From Cupriavidus necator N-1 (GTDB taxonomy: Bacteria; Pseudomonadota; Gammaproteobacteria; Burkholderiales; Burkholderiaceae): a stretch of 64,000 nt of DNA. The position numbers and the translations under genes were made by a program. Positions within the stretch are counted from its first letter, which is position 1. The number at the start of each line of letters is the position of its first letter. The stretch lies in assembly GCF_000219215.1 (NCBI RefSeq), contig NC_015723.1:124001-188000 (forward strand). The letters run 5' to 3'. Under the pieces are notes generated by a model. The model had not been told where the DNA came from and did no database searches. It worked only from the letters and a program-made list of their open reading frames with translations. Shown in pieces: positions 47,464-58,536 of the stretch.

Positions 47464-47559
47464 GTTGGACCTCGGCGCAAAAGGTGGAAAAAGCGGGTGG
47501 ATGCGGGGAATATCGGGTGAAGACCAGCGCATTGTAGCGGCGCGGGCGGCACGCGGCAC

Positions 47560-47585
47560 CGTCTGTTTCCGTACGGAGACAGACG
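47560..47585. promoter_or_regulatory. 26-bp near-perfect palindrome
   Basis: Outer arms CGTCTGT (47560-47566) / ACAGACG (47579-47585) enclose the inner palindrome TCCGTACGGA (47568-47577), with one mismatched pair. It lies in the divergent region between moxR and the dioxygenase gene, so it is a candidate operator for either. Nothing else is evident in 47464-47718. Confidence 0.5.
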
Positions 47586-47718
47586 ATGCCCCGGCGCTGT
47601 CTGCATGGTTATGGTGCAGCGCCTGCGCCAGATCGCGCAGGTTCTGGCATCATGAGCCTGTCGGGCCACCGCGGCCCTTCCCATTCCTCTTTCCGCTGCC
47701 TGTGCCGCGCCTGCTGCA

Positions 47719-48540
47719 ATGACCTCGCTGGACCCCTGCGCCGACCTGCCTTCCTCCGTCCTGTCTGCCGATCCCGGCGCGCTGCCGCGCCTGGTGCAGG
47801 CCTTCCACGCCAACGGTTTCGTGATCCTGCGCGGCTTTGCCGATGAGCCGGCGTGCGCGGCGCTGGAGGCGGTGACGCGTGAGCACCTGGCGGTGGCGGT
47901 GCCGCCGGTGGAGTTCGAGGCCGACCTGGGCTATCCCGGCGCGCCGGCCGCGCGCGATGCCGCTGGCGGCGGCACGGTCAGGCGGCTGCGCCAGGCCTAC
48001 GGGCGCGACGAGGTCTTCCGCCGCTGGGCCAGCGACCCGCAGCTGGTGGCGGTGGTGCAGGCGCTGCTGGGCGAGCCCGCCCGCATCACGCTGGCGCACC
48101 ACAACTGCGTGATGACCAAGCATCCGCACTACGGCAGCCAGACCGGCTGGCACCGCGATACGCGCTACTGGTCGTTTGCCCGGCCGGAACTGGTGACAGT
48201 GTGGCTGGCGCTGGGCGACGAGGACGAGCGCAACGGCGTGCTGCGCGTCATCCCGGGTTCGCACCAGGCGAAGCTGGAGCCGGGCCAGCTGGACCCGGCC
48301 GAATTCCTGATCGAGGCCCACCCGGCCAGCCAGCCCCTGCTGGATGCCGCGCAGCCGCTGGCGCTGCACCGCGGCGACGTGCTCTTCTTCGACAGCCGGC
48401 TGTTCCATGCGGCTGGCCGCAATGCGTCCAACGCGGTCAAGCTGTCAGTGGCGTTTGCGTATTTCGGGGCCAGCAACCGGCCGCTGGACGGCACGCGCTC
48501 GGCCGAATTCGGCAGCGTGGAGCTGCCCGCGGCAGTCTGA
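47719..48540 (+). CDS. Phytanoyl-CoA dioxygenase (PhyH) family protein
   Basis: A 273-residue Fe(II)/2-oxoglutarate-dependent oxygenase. The metal-binding facial triad is visible: H145 and D147 in GWHRDTRYW, and H230 in LFHAAGRN; R234 likely binds 2-oxoglutarate. Bacterial members hydroxylate diverse small molecules (ectoine, phosphonates, secondary metabolites), so the substrate is open. It has no operon partner on the plus strand and is convergent with an IclR gene. Confidence 0.86.
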   Translation: MTSLDPCADLPSSVLSADPGALPRLVQAFHANGFVILRGFADEPACAALEAVTREHLAVAVPPVEFEADLGYPGAPAARDAAGGGTVRRLRQAYGRDEVFRRWASDPQLVAVVQALLGEPARITLAHHNCVMTKHPHYGSQTGWHRDTRYWSFARPELVTVWLALGDEDERNGVLRVIPGSHQAKLEPGQLDPAEFLIEAHPASQPLLDAAQPLALHRGDVLFFDSRLFHAAGRNASNAVKLSVAFAYFGASNRPLDGTRSAEFGSVELPAAV

Positions 48541-48555
48541 TCCCGGCGGCCGCGC

Positions 48556-49389
48556 TCAGGTGCGCAGCCCGACCAGCCCGGAAATCTTCTCCGAAGCTTC
48601 CAGCAGCGGCGGCAGGAAACGCTCCAGCATCTCCTGCGCGCTGGTGCGGTTGGCCTGGCCGCTGATATTGATGGCGGCGATGGTGTGGCCGGCGCGGTTG
48701 CGGATCGGCGCGGCCAGCGACACCAGCCCTTCTTCCAGCTCCTGGTCGTTGAGCGCCCAGCCGCGCTTGCGGATGTCGGCGACGATGGCCTTGAGCGCAT
48801 CCACGTCGGTGACGGTGCGGCCGGTGCGCGCGCGCAGTTCGGTGGCGCGCAGCACGCTGTCGAGCTCGGGCTCGGCCAGGCCGGCCAGCAGCACCCGCCC
48901 CATCGACGAGCAATAGGCCGGCAGGCGGCTGCCGATCGACAGGTTGATGGTCATGATCTTGCGCGCCGGCACGCGCAGCACGTAGACGATCTCGGTGCCG
49001 TCCAGCACCGAGATCGAGCAGCTTTCATGCACCTGCTGCGACAGCGTCTCCATGATCGGCTCGGCCAGGTTCCAGAACGGCATCGAGGTCAGGTAGGCGA
49101 AGCCCAGGTCCAGGATCTTGGGCGTCAGCCGGAACAGGCGGCCGTCGGCCTGCACGTAGCCCAACCCCACCAGCGTCAGCAGGATGCGGCGCGCGCCGGC
49201 GCGCGTCAGGCCGCTAGCCTGGGCGATCTCGGTCAGCGTCTGGGCCGGGTGCTGCGCGTTGAAGGCCCGGATGACCGACAGCCCGCGTGCAAAGGACTGC
49301 ACATAGCTGTCGCTCGGCTTTTCGGGCGTGGCGGCGGCGGTCTGCGGTGCTTGCGGCGGGTTCTGGCGGGAATCGGCGGGACTGGCCAT
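48556..49389 (-). CDS. IclR-family regulator, PcaR/PobR type
   Basis: A 277-residue IclR protein of the aromatic-pathway subgroup: N-terminal SYVQSFARGLSVIRAFN, helix-turn-helix LTEIAQASGLTRAGARRIL, GLGYVQADGRLFRLTPKILDLG, and the effector-domain marker CSSMGRVLLAG. This subgroup regulates protocatechuate or 4-hydroxybenzoate genes elsewhere, but none is in this window. It follows the second MFS gene with a hairpin between. Effector unknown. Confidence 0.88.
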   Translation of the reverse strand: MASPADSRQNPPQAPQTAAATPEKPSDSYVQSFARGLSVIRAFNAQHPAQTLTEIAQASGLTRAGARRILLTLVGLGYVQADGRLFRLTPKILDLGFAYLTSMPFWNLAEPIMETLSQQVHESCSISVLDGTEIVYVLRVPARKIMTINLSIGSRLPAYCSSMGRVLLAGLAEPELDSVLRATELRARTGRTVTDVDALKAIVADIRKRGWALNDQELEEGLVSLAAPIRNRAGHTIAAINISGQANRTSAQEMLERFLPPLLEASEKISGLVGLRT

Positions 49390-49470
49390 TTACGTAGCCC
49401 GGCGCGGTTCGCCGGATTGGCACGGAAAGGCCGAAAGGGTAGAGGAAATGCCGGGATTGCGCCAGTACCG

Positions 49471-49498
49471 GCCCCGGGCGCGGCCTGGCGCCCGGGGC
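49471..49498. repeat. 11-bp GC hairpin after the second MFS gene
   Basis: GCCCCGGGCGC (49471-49481) and GCGCCCGGGGC (49488-49498) are exact reverse complements with a 6-nt loop, 10 bp beyond the MFS stop on the minus strand. No T-run follows, so termination would be Rho-assisted or partial. Confidence 0.55.
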
Positions 49499-49507
49499 GT
49501 GGGTTCC

Positions 49508-51109
49508 TTACCGGAAGCTGCGCTGCGCCAGCACGAACACCGCTGCCACCACGCACAACACGGCAAAGCCGTGCAGCATGTCCATGCCGGCCAGCAGCGT
49601 GGCCTGCCGGTCGACTTCCAGCGAGATTTTGGCCAGACTCGTTGCCGAGAGCGCATCCGGCGCCTGCAGCACCGGGTTGTAGCGCGTGATGTGCTCCACC
49701 AGGTGGGTGCGGTGCTGCGCCAGGCCGTCCTGCATGAACACGCTGGCCAGGCCGGTGCCCATCGCCGAGGCGATCTGCTTGCACACGTTCTTGAACTGGT
49801 AGGCGTGCGAGAAATCCTCGACCGGCACTTCCAGGTAGGTCATCGATGCCACCTGAACCATCAGCAGCACCGGCGTCAGCCCTTCAAGCAGCACCACCGG
49901 CACCAGCGCGTAGTCCGGCGCGCCCGGCATCAACTGGTGCGACAGCAGCATCGCCGCGCAGGCGTAGACGACAAAGCCGATGGCGATCACGCGCCGCTTG
50001 CGGAACACCAGCGCCATGCCCAGCGTGATGACGACGGCGCCGATGGTCGACACCGTGCCGCTGGTCGACAGCAGCATGCAGGTAGTGCGGAAGGTCAGCC
50101 CCAGGCCGGTCTGCGTGAGCGACGGCAGCAGGAACGACCAGGCCGACGAGAGCAGGTAGTACAGCGTGTAGAAGCCCAGCCCGTACAGGTACTGGCGCCC
50201 GGCCAGGCGCGAGAAGTCGATCCACGGGTCGGGATGGCGATACAGCCGCCAGCCGCTGAAGGCGAACAATGCCAGCCCGCACAGCGCGGCCAGCGGCATT
50301 TCCAGCGAACTGAAGAAGCGCGTATAGCGCATCTCCTGCAGCGTGTGCAGGAACACCAGCGCGCCCAGCGCGGCGGCGATGGCGGCGGGCCAGTCCAGTG
50401 TCGATACCGGCGGATGCGGGTCGCGCGGCGCGCGGGTCGGGTAGGTCAGCGCCACCGACAGCAGCACCGGCAGGGCAATGCCGGCCTGGAACAGGAACAC
50501 CGCGCGCCAGCCGATATCGTCCAGGAAGATGCTGGTCAGCCAGGGCGTGATGGCCAGCATCGAGAACGCGCCGCCGCCGAAGCGCAGCATCAGCGGGCCG
50601 CGCTCGGCCGGCGTCGACACCAGCTGCACCAGGATGCGCGAGGCCGCGAACAGGCCGCCGGCACCCAGCCCCTGCACCGCCTTGCCGGTGATCAGCCCGG
50701 TGGGGCTGGCAAACTCGGCGCAGATCAGCGAGCCCAGGACAAATACCAGCAGCGACCCCATGGTGAAGCGCTTGTAGGTGATGCGGCGCGCGACCTGGTC
50801 CAGCACCATGTTCATCAGCACCGCGGTGGCCGCGTAGGCCGAGATCGCGTACAGATAATCTTCCGGCGCGGCACCGACGCCGCCCTGGATATGCTGGCTG
50901 GCCACGCCCATCATCAGCGTGGAAGAGAAGTCGATGCCGGTCACCAGCCCGAGCGTCAGGCCGAACAATGAAAGACGCCAGTGACCCATTTCCGGGTGAC
51001 TGGCGAGCTGCATGCGCGGGCGCTGGGGTGTGGGGGCGGCGGGGGCTAGGGCTGCTGGAACTGCGGGGGCTGAGGCGTCCGGTCCAGCTGGGACAGGCGT
51101 TTGTTGCAT
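49508..51109 (-). CDS. MFS drug:H+ antiporter-like transporter (DHA2 type) 2
   Basis: A 533-residue MFS protein with a Pro/Ala-rich cytoplasmic N-terminus and about 14 hydrophobic segments (FGLTLGLVTGIDFSSTLMMG, TGKAVQGLGAGGLFAASRIL). Similar in size and organisation to the protein at 41340. It is divergent from a LysR-type gene with a 61-bp gap, the common layout for a regulator and its target. Substrate unknown. Confidence 0.86.
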   Translation of the reverse strand: MQQTPVPAGPDASAPAVPAALAPAAPTPQRPRMQLASHPEMGHWRLSLFGLTLGLVTGIDFSSTLMMGVASQHIQGGVGAAPEDYLYAISAYAATAVLMNMVLDQVARRITYKRFTMGSLLVFVLGSLICAEFASPTGLITGKAVQGLGAGGLFAASRILVQLVSTPAERGPLMLRFGGGAFSMLAITPWLTSIFLDDIGWRAVFLFQAGIALPVLLSVALTYPTRAPRDPHPPVSTLDWPAAIAAALGALVFLHTLQEMRYTRFFSSLEMPLAALCGLALFAFSGWRLYRHPDPWIDFSRLAGRQYLYGLGFYTLYYLLSSAWSFLLPSLTQTGLGLTFRTTCMLLSTSGTVSTIGAVVITLGMALVFRKRRVIAIGFVVYACAAMLLSHQLMPGAPDYALVPVVLLEGLTPVLLMVQVASMTYLEVPVEDFSHAYQFKNVCKQIASAMGTGLASVFMQDGLAQHRTHLVEHITRYNPVLQAPDALSATSLAKISLEVDRQATLLAGMDMLHGFAVLCVVAAVFVLAQRSFR

Positions 51110-51170
51110 CGCTCAAGCATAATGTAGGCCTGCCGTCGGGAACTACAGCTTGTCAGGGAAACATTGTCCG

Positions 51171-52151
51171 GTGAACGAAACAATCCAATGGAATGATTGG
51201 GAGGCGTTCTGCTGCGTGGTCGAGCAGGGGACGTTCACGGCCGCGGCGGAGCAGCTGGACTGCCCCAAGTCGCGTGTCTCGGCCGCGGTGGCGCGGCTGG
51301 AAACCGCCATCGGCGCCAAGCTGCTGGAGCGCACCACGCGGCGCATGCGCCTCACGGATGCGGGCAAGGCGGTCTACCGCGATGTTGCCCCCTTGTTTGC
51401 GCGCCTGCGCGAGATTCGCCAGGAAACGCTGGCGCGTGAAGAGCGCGTACAGGGCGTGCTGCGCATCGCCACACCCTATGAGTTCGGCGCCCAGCAGCTG
51501 GGCGGCGTGATTTGCCGCACGCTGGCGGCGCACCCGGCGCTGGATGTGGCCGTGGAAATCACCCAGGGCCTGGTCGACCCGATCCGCGACGGGTTTGACG
51601 TGGCCTTTGTCGTCGTCGATACCGACCTGCCGGACTCGGGCACGGTGGCGCGCCGTATCTACCACGTCGAACGCGGCCTGTTTGCCGCGCCGGCGCTGGC
51701 GGACAGCCTGCCGGCGCAGCTGCGCCCGGAAGACCTGGCCAATATGCCGACGCTGACCACGCCCGGCGACACCGTCTGGGAATTCACCCGCGACGGCCAG
51801 ACCGTGTCCGTGCCGATCCGTCCGCGCATGCAGACCCACAACGCCGAACTGCGCGTGCAGGGTGCGCTGGCGGGGCTTGGCATCGCCCGGCTGTCGGTCA
51901 TTTATTGCGAGGCCGAGATTGCGCAAGGGCGGCTGGTGCGCGTGCTGCCGGACTACCCGCTGCCGCCGCTGCGCGTGTTCGCGCTGCTGCCGGACCGGCG
52001 GCTGCAGCCGCGCAAGGTGCGGGCCTTCATGGAAGCGATCGAATCGATGATGGTGTCCGAGCTGGAGCCCAACGCGGGCCTGGACGGGGGCATGGGGGCG
52101 GAAGCAGCCGCGAGCGGGCATGCTGAGGGAGAGGCCCACCCGGCGGGTTGA
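51171..52151 (+). CDS. LysR-family regulator
   Basis: A 326-residue LysR regulator: winged helix near the N-terminus (WEAFCCVVEQGTFTAAAEQL, CPKSRVSAAVARLE) and a periplasmic-binding-protein-like effector domain (GVLRIATPYEFGAQQLGG onward). The GTG at 51171, preceded by AGGGAAA, is chosen over a TTG at 51150. The last 30 residues are Gly/Ala-rich and probably disordered. It most likely controls the divergent MFS gene. Confidence 0.87.
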   Translation: MNETIQWNDWEAFCCVVEQGTFTAAAEQLDCPKSRVSAAVARLETAIGAKLLERTTRRMRLTDAGKAVYRDVAPLFARLREIRQETLAREERVQGVLRIATPYEFGAQQLGGVICRTLAAHPALDVAVEITQGLVDPIRDGFDVAFVVVDTDLPDSGTVARRIYHVERGLFAAPALADSLPAQLRPEDLANMPTLTTPGDTVWEFTRDGQTVSVPIRPRMQTHNAELRVQGALAGLGIARLSVIYCEAEIAQGRLVRVLPDYPLPPLRVFALLPDRRLQPRKVRAFMEAIESMMVSELEPNAGLDGGMGAEAAASGHAEGEAHPAG

Positions 52152-52204
52152 GGGCGCTGGCGGGCCGCCACGGCCGGGGCCGTGGCAAGGGAAGGGGCAG
52201 GGAC

Positions 52205-52486
52205 TCAGGCGCCGTCGGTGAAGGCGTCGCGGCGGTCGGTGACATTGGCGCCGTCAGTGAACGGGTCAGGCTTGCCAACCCGCGCGCCATCGGTGTACGG
52301 ATCGGGCTGGCCGATTTTGGCGCCGTCCAGGAACGGGTCGGCCTTGCCGACGTGGGCGATGCTGCCGTCCAGGCGGGCGATGTCGGAAACGGGTTCGGAG
52401 GCGTGGGCGGCGGCCGCGGCAAACGACAGGCTGACGGCGCACAGCAGGGAAAGCGCCAGGCTGCGGCGTTGGGTGATGGTCTTCAT
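52205..52486 (-). CDS. Small exported protein with DPFTDGA repeats, 93 aa
   Basis: Signal peptide MKTITQRRSLALSLLCAVSL ending at AHA/S (about residue 29). The mature 64 residues are mostly tandem repeats of an Asp-rich unit of about 12: ADPFLDGAKIGQP, DPYTDGARVGKP, DPFTDGANVTDRR, DAFTDGA. I do not know a named family. The DPFxDGA pattern with regular acidic residues might bind cations or form beta-solenoid turns. It is monocistronic, between a LysR gene and yggT. Confidence 0.75.
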   Translation of the reverse strand: MKTITQRRSLALSLLCAVSLSFAAAAAHASEPVSDIARLDGSIAHVGKADPFLDGAKIGQPDPYTDGARVGKPDPFTDGANVTDRRDAFTDGA

Positions 52487-52582
52487 GATGTGTGGTCCTT
52501 CTAAGGCAGGGTACGTGGCGGAAGCGCCGCGGTGCCTGTAATGTAGGACTTCACACTGGGCAGAAAAAGGGGCAATTCTCGA

Positions 52583-52610
52583 CACACTGTCCAGGACTCT
52601 GGACAATGTG
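52583..52610. repeat. 12-bp inverted repeat with one mismatch
   Basis: CACACTGTCCAG (52583-52594) and CTGGACAATGTG (52599-52610) around GACT. It lies just past the yggT stop and about 100 bp upstream of the DPFTDGA gene, so it may be a yggT 3' hairpin or an operator. Confidence 0.55.
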
Positions 52611-52626
52611 CCGAGCCGCCGGTAGG

Positions 52627-53190
52627 TCAGTAGTGCATGCCGAAGATGCCGGCGCCCAGCCGCGCGATCACCATCAGCAGGATCTGCGCGATCACGAACA
52701 GCACGAGCGGCGAAACATCGAAGCCGCCCAGGCGCGGCACCACGCGCTGGATCGGGCGCAGCACCGGCGCGGTCAGGTGGTCGATGGCCGGGGTGACCGG
52801 CGAATGCGGGTTGACCCACGACAGGATCGCCATCAGCAGCGTGACCCACATCACCAGGCTGATCGCCCATTTCAGCACATAGAGCAGGGCGGTCAGCAGC
52901 ATGGCCGGCAGGAAGCCCAGCAAGTCGATGCCGCTGATCAGCGCGACCAGCACCAGGAACACCACCGCGGTCAGCCAGGCGCCCACCACCGTGGCCCAGT
53001 CGATGCCGCCCAGCCCGGGGATGATCCGGCGCAGCGGGCGCACCAGCCAGTCGGTGATCTGGAACACTCCCTGGGAGACCGCATTGCGCGTAGGCAGCCG
53101 CGTGAGCTGCATCCACACGCGCAGCAACAGCGCCATGCCGAACAGGGTGAAGACGGTATCCAGCAGGAAGAGAGCGATTTCCGAGAACAT
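52627..53190 (-). CDS. YggT-family membrane protein
   Basis: A 187-residue protein made of two YggT repeats, each with a hydrophobic hairpin and the conserved motif (TDWLVRPLRRIIPGLGGIDWA at about 46-66; the second copy APVLRPIQRVVPRLGGFD). YggT proteins are small inner-membrane proteins with a suggested link to osmotic stress. The ATG at 53190 gives MFSEIALFLLDTVF. Convergent/divergent neighbours show no operon. Confidence 0.9.
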   Translation of the reverse strand: MFSEIALFLLDTVFTLFGMALLLRVWMQLTRLPTRNAVSQGVFQITDWLVRPLRRIIPGLGGIDWATVVGAWLTAVVFLVLVALISGIDLLGFLPAMLLTALLYVLKWAISLVMWVTLLMAILSWVNPHSPVTPAIDHLTAPVLRPIQRVVPRLGGFDVSPLVLFVIAQILLMVIARLGAGIFGMHY

Positions 53191-53428
53191 CGGTGCGTTT
53201 TTCCGGTGACGGGTGAAGGTGTCTGCAACCGCACAGATTCTGCCATAGCCGGACGCCGGCACGATGCAACTGTGCGCCGGGCACGTGACCTGGCTGACAG
53301 GTTTGTGCTGGCGGCGCGGTGCGCGGCCCCTATAATTGCGTGCGCCCCGGTTGCGGGACCGGCCGCGCGCCCGTGGTCTTGCGCGTTGTGCCCGCGCTTT
53401 CCTCCTCTTTGCGCTTTTTCGCCACCTT

Positions 53429-53887
53429 ATGCCCAGCAAGTCCGCCCCGTCCCGGAAATCCACATCGCTTACCAAGGCCGACTTCGAGGCGCTCTCGGAT
53501 TTCCGCTACCAGTTGCGGCGCTTCCTGCGGTTTTCCGAAGATGCGGCGCGCGAGGAAGGGCTGACCGTGCAGCAATACCTGCTGCTGCTGCATATCCGCG
53601 GCTGTGCCGACAAGGACTGGGCCTCGATCGGCGAGCTGGCAGAACGGCTGCAGGCCAAGCAGCACGGCGTGGTGGCGCTGGTCAACCGTTGCGAGGCGGC
53701 GGGGCTGGTCAAGCGCCGGCTCAACCCCGAGGACCGCCGCGTCGTGCAGGTGCACCTGCTGGCCAAGGGCGAGCGCTACCTGAACCGCCTGGCGATGCTG
53801 CACCGGTCCGAGCTGGAATCGCTGCGCGGCGCTTTCCGCGTGGCCCGCATCACCCAGTTCAACGACGACGGCGCCGAGCGCGGTTGA
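53429..53887 (+). CDS. MarR-family regulator
   Basis: A 152-residue MarR protein: ALSDFRYQLRRFLRFSEDAA dimer helix, LTVQQYLLLLHIRG, recognition region IGELAERLQAKQHGVVALVN and wing NPEDRRVVQVHLLAKGE. The start ATG at 53429 follows a leader with a good TATAAT at 53331-53336. It is divergent from yggT. Target and ligand unknown. Confidence 0.86.
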   Translation: MPSKSAPSRKSTSLTKADFEALSDFRYQLRRFLRFSEDAAREEGLTVQQYLLLLHIRGCADKDWASIGELAERLQAKQHGVVALVNRCEAAGLVKRRLNPEDRRVVQVHLLAKGERYLNRLAMLHRSELESLRGAFRVARITQFNDDGAERG

Positions 53888-53974
53888 GCCCCGGCAGGCC
53901 AGCACTGCCAGCCGGTTACAGGCAGTTACCAATCACAAGTTCCGGTGACACCCGCCGGCCGCCGGCGGCCCTAG

Positions 53975-56286
<2,312 letters not shown>

Positions 56287-56398
56287 GGTGGTCTCCATTG
56301 TTATGGTTTGGGGTCCAGCAAGTCTTGAAGCCAAGCGCCGAGGATAAAGGCTGCCGCCCGGCCATGGCAAGGCGGCAGCGGCTCTCGGGGATGAGGGA

Positions 56399-57109
56399 CT
56401 ACAGCGCTTCCGACAGGAACACCAGCGCGCGCCCATGCGCCAGCGCGGCGCTGGGCTGGTGGTAGGAGCCGCGCGCCCAGCAGTTGAAGCCGTGGTCCGC
56501 GCCCTCATAGACGAAGATCTCGCTGCCGGGTTTGCCGGTCATGGCGTCGCGCACGCCTTGCACGGCCCCTGGCGGGATATGCGCGTCGAGCGCGCCGTAG
56601 TGGAACTGCACCGGCACGCGGATGTTTGCCGCCTCCTGCAGCTGGTTCTGGATGCCGCCGCCGTAGTAGGGCACCGCGGCATCCACCAGTCCGCGCGCCG
56701 CGCTCAGGTACGACAGCAGGCCGCCGAAGCAGTAGCCCACCGCGGCCACCTTGCCGGCACCGGTGTGCTGGCGCAGCACCTGCACCGTGGCGGCGATATC
56801 GTCCAGCGCGGCCGGCACATCCACCGCCTTGCGCAGCGCCATGGCGCGCGCCATGTCGTCGCCTTCGTAGCCCAGTTGCACGCGCGGCGCCTGGCGCCAG
56901 AACACGTCTGGCGCCAGCACCGCATAGCCGTCGGCGGCGTACTGGTCCGCCACGGCGCGGATATGCTCGTTCACGCCGAAGATCTCCTGCAGCAGCACGA
57001 TGCCAGGCGCGCCGGGCTGCACGCCTGCCGGCGGCAGGCTCAGGTAGGCATCGAAGCTGCCCGCGGCGGTGTCAACGCAGATCCACTGGCTGTCGGGGAT
57101 GGCTGTCAT
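56399..57109 (-). CDS. Dienelactone hydrolase family protein
   Basis: A 236-residue alpha/beta hydrolase with a cysteine nucleophile: Cys127 in GYCFGG, Asp175 in GALDAHIP, His206 in EGADHGF, plus Glu42 in LLQEIFGVNEHI, the classical DLH set. In aromatic degradation DLH opens 4-carboxymethylenebut-2-en-4-olide; many homologues have other ester substrates. It lies 112 bp upstream of the acyl-CoA ligase gene in the same direction and may share a transcript. Confidence 0.9.
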   Translation of the reverse strand: MTAIPDSQWICVDTAAGSFDAYLSLPPAGVQPGAPGIVLLQEIFGVNEHIRAVADQYAADGYAVLAPDVFWRQAPRVQLGYEGDDMARAMALRKAVDVPAALDDIAATVQVLRQHTGAGKVAAVGYCFGGLLSYLSAARGLVDAAVPYYGGGIQNQLQEAANIRVPVQFHYGALDAHIPPGAVQGVRDAMTGKPGSEIFVYEGADHGFNCWARGSYHQPSAALAHGRALVFLSEAL

Positions 57110-57203
57110 GGGGAAAGGCTCCGGAAGGCTCTGAACAGGAAACCTGCAAGTTTGCCACTGCGCGCCAATTCATGCAGGGCAGGGCGCCCCGACGCTGCTG
57201 CCG

Positions 57204-57920
57204 TCAGTACGCGCGCGACTGCTTGTAGCGCTTGTTCCAGTTGTCGGTGTAGGCCCTGACCACGGCGGCGTCGCCGCGGATCAGCATGCCGTTCTCGGCG
57301 TTGCGCTCTTGCGCCGACTTGGTGAAGTTGAACGATCCGGTGAAGACTGCCTGGTCGTCGAACACCATCACCTTGTTGTGCGCGATCGCGGGCTTGTTGT
57401 CGATCACCACCGGCACGCCGGCGTGCTTGAGGTAGGTGGCGCTGGTATAGCGCTCGGACTGCTGGCTCTTGTCCAGGATCACGCGCACGTCCACGCCGCG
57501 CCGGTGCGCCTGTGCCACGGCCTCGGCAATCGGTGCGCTGGTGAACGAATAGGCCTGGATCAGCAGGCGATGGCGCGTGCTGCGGATGGCATTGACCAGC
57601 AGCGCCTGGCAACTCGCGCCATCGGGCACGAAGCACAGCGTGTAGCCGCTGCCATCGGCAAAGGGCCTGGCCGGCACCGGCTTCGCGTCCGGCGGCTGCG
57701 CCGGCTGGGCCGGCTTGCCGGCGCGCGTGGGAAAGTGGTTGGCGACGGCCTCGTTGAAGGTCTCGCTAATGCTGTTGGCGATGGTGTCGGTCACCTGGTC
57801 GAAGGTGGAAGCCGAGCGGGCGTGCGCCAGCAGCGCGAAGGGACTGAACGAGGTGAAGGCCGACACGGCGGCGGCCAGGCCCAGGCCCAGCACGGCCCGG
57901 CGAATGAATCTGTAGGTCAC
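57204..57920 (-). CDS. Phospholipase D-family nuclease (Nuc-like), exported
   Basis: About 238 residues from the GTG at 57920; an ATG at 58019 would extend it through a 10-bp palindrome (57945-57976), which I consider leader. The N-terminus VTYRFIRRAVLGLGLAAAVS is a signal peptide or anchor. One HKD motif is present (H181, K183, D188 in AHNKVMVFDD, followed by GSFNFT), as in dimeric Nuc-type endonucleases with one HKD per chain. ILDKSQQSERYTSA is also typical. Likely a periplasmic or secreted nuclease. Confidence 0.82.
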   Translation of the reverse strand: MTYRFIRRAVLGLGLAAAVSAFTSFSPFALLAHARSASTFDQVTDTIANSISETFNEAVANHFPTRAGKPAQPAQPPDAKPVPARPFADGSGYTLCFVPDGASCQALLVNAIRSTRHRLLIQAYSFTSAPIAEAVAQAHRRGVDVRVILDKSQQSERYTSATYLKHAGVPVVIDNKPAIAHNKVMVFDDQAVFTGSFNFTKSAQERNAENGMLIRGDAAVVRAYTDNWNKRYKQSRAY

Positions 57921-57944
57921 GGCGGATCTTTGCGTCGGTGAATG

Positions 57945-57976
57945 ACAGCATGCGCGCGCCGCGCGCCGCATGCTGT
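57945..57976. repeat. 10-bp inverted repeat upstream of the nuclease gene
   Basis: ACAGCATGCG (57945-57954) and CGCATGCTGT (57967-57976), with an alternating CG core. It may form a hairpin in the nuclease leader or serve as an operator. Confidence 0.45.
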
Positions 57977-58153
57977 CGGGGCGGGTCCGCAGCGTAGCAG
58001 CCGCATACGCCACTGGCAAAGCGTGATTGTGTAACAGGATCTGTGGCCGGCTATGCGGTGCAGCATCGGTGCGCCGCCGCTGCCCTTGGGACTATCCGCA
58101 CCCGCGCCTATGATGGATGGAACCCCCGCGGGCCGCCCGCCAAGGAGAGGGAT

Positions 58154-58360
58154 ATGAGCAACCATACCTACAAGCTGGTCGAGATCGTCGGATCTTCACC
58201 CGATGGCTGCGACCAGGCCATCCAGAGCGCCATTGAAAAGGCCGGTGAAACCATCAAGAACATCGACTGGTTCGAAGTGGTGGAAACGCGCGGCCACATC
58301 ACCAACGGCAAGATCGCGCACTACCAGGTCACGCTGAAGGTCGGTTTCCGCGTGACTTGA
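58154..58360 (+). CDS. Dodecin
   Basis: A 68-residue flavin-storage protein (MSNHTYKLVEIVGSSPDG, then SAIEKAGETIKNIDWFEVVE with the flavin-stacking Trp, and GKIAHYQVTLKVGFRVT). Dodecins assemble as hollow 12-mers that bind FMN/FAD or related flavins. AAGGAGAGGGAT precedes the ATG. Monocistronic. Confidence 0.95.
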   Translation: MSNHTYKLVEIVGSSPDGCDQAIQSAIEKAGETIKNIDWFEVVETRGHITNGKIAHYQVTLKVGFRVT

Positions 58361-58460
58361 GTGCGGCGCCGCGCTTGCGCGGCGGTATCGCGCGACGGCA
58401 CAGGCTGCGCTGCTTGTGCGGGTTGGTGCGCGTGCTCGCTCCAGACGCAGCCATCGGGAT

Positions 58461-58494
58461 AAAAAAACGGCCGACGCGAGACTGCCGTCGGCCG
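58461..58494 (-). terminator. Terminator of the tpsB gene
   Basis: Stem CGGCCGACG (58468-58476) / CGTCGGCCG (58486-58494), followed on the minus strand by seven Ts (58461-58467), 43 bp past the tpsB stop. Confidence 0.93.
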
Positions 58495-58536
58495 GGTACA
58501 GGGAAACCTCGTGTCGTCAGCCCAAACGCGACCAGC

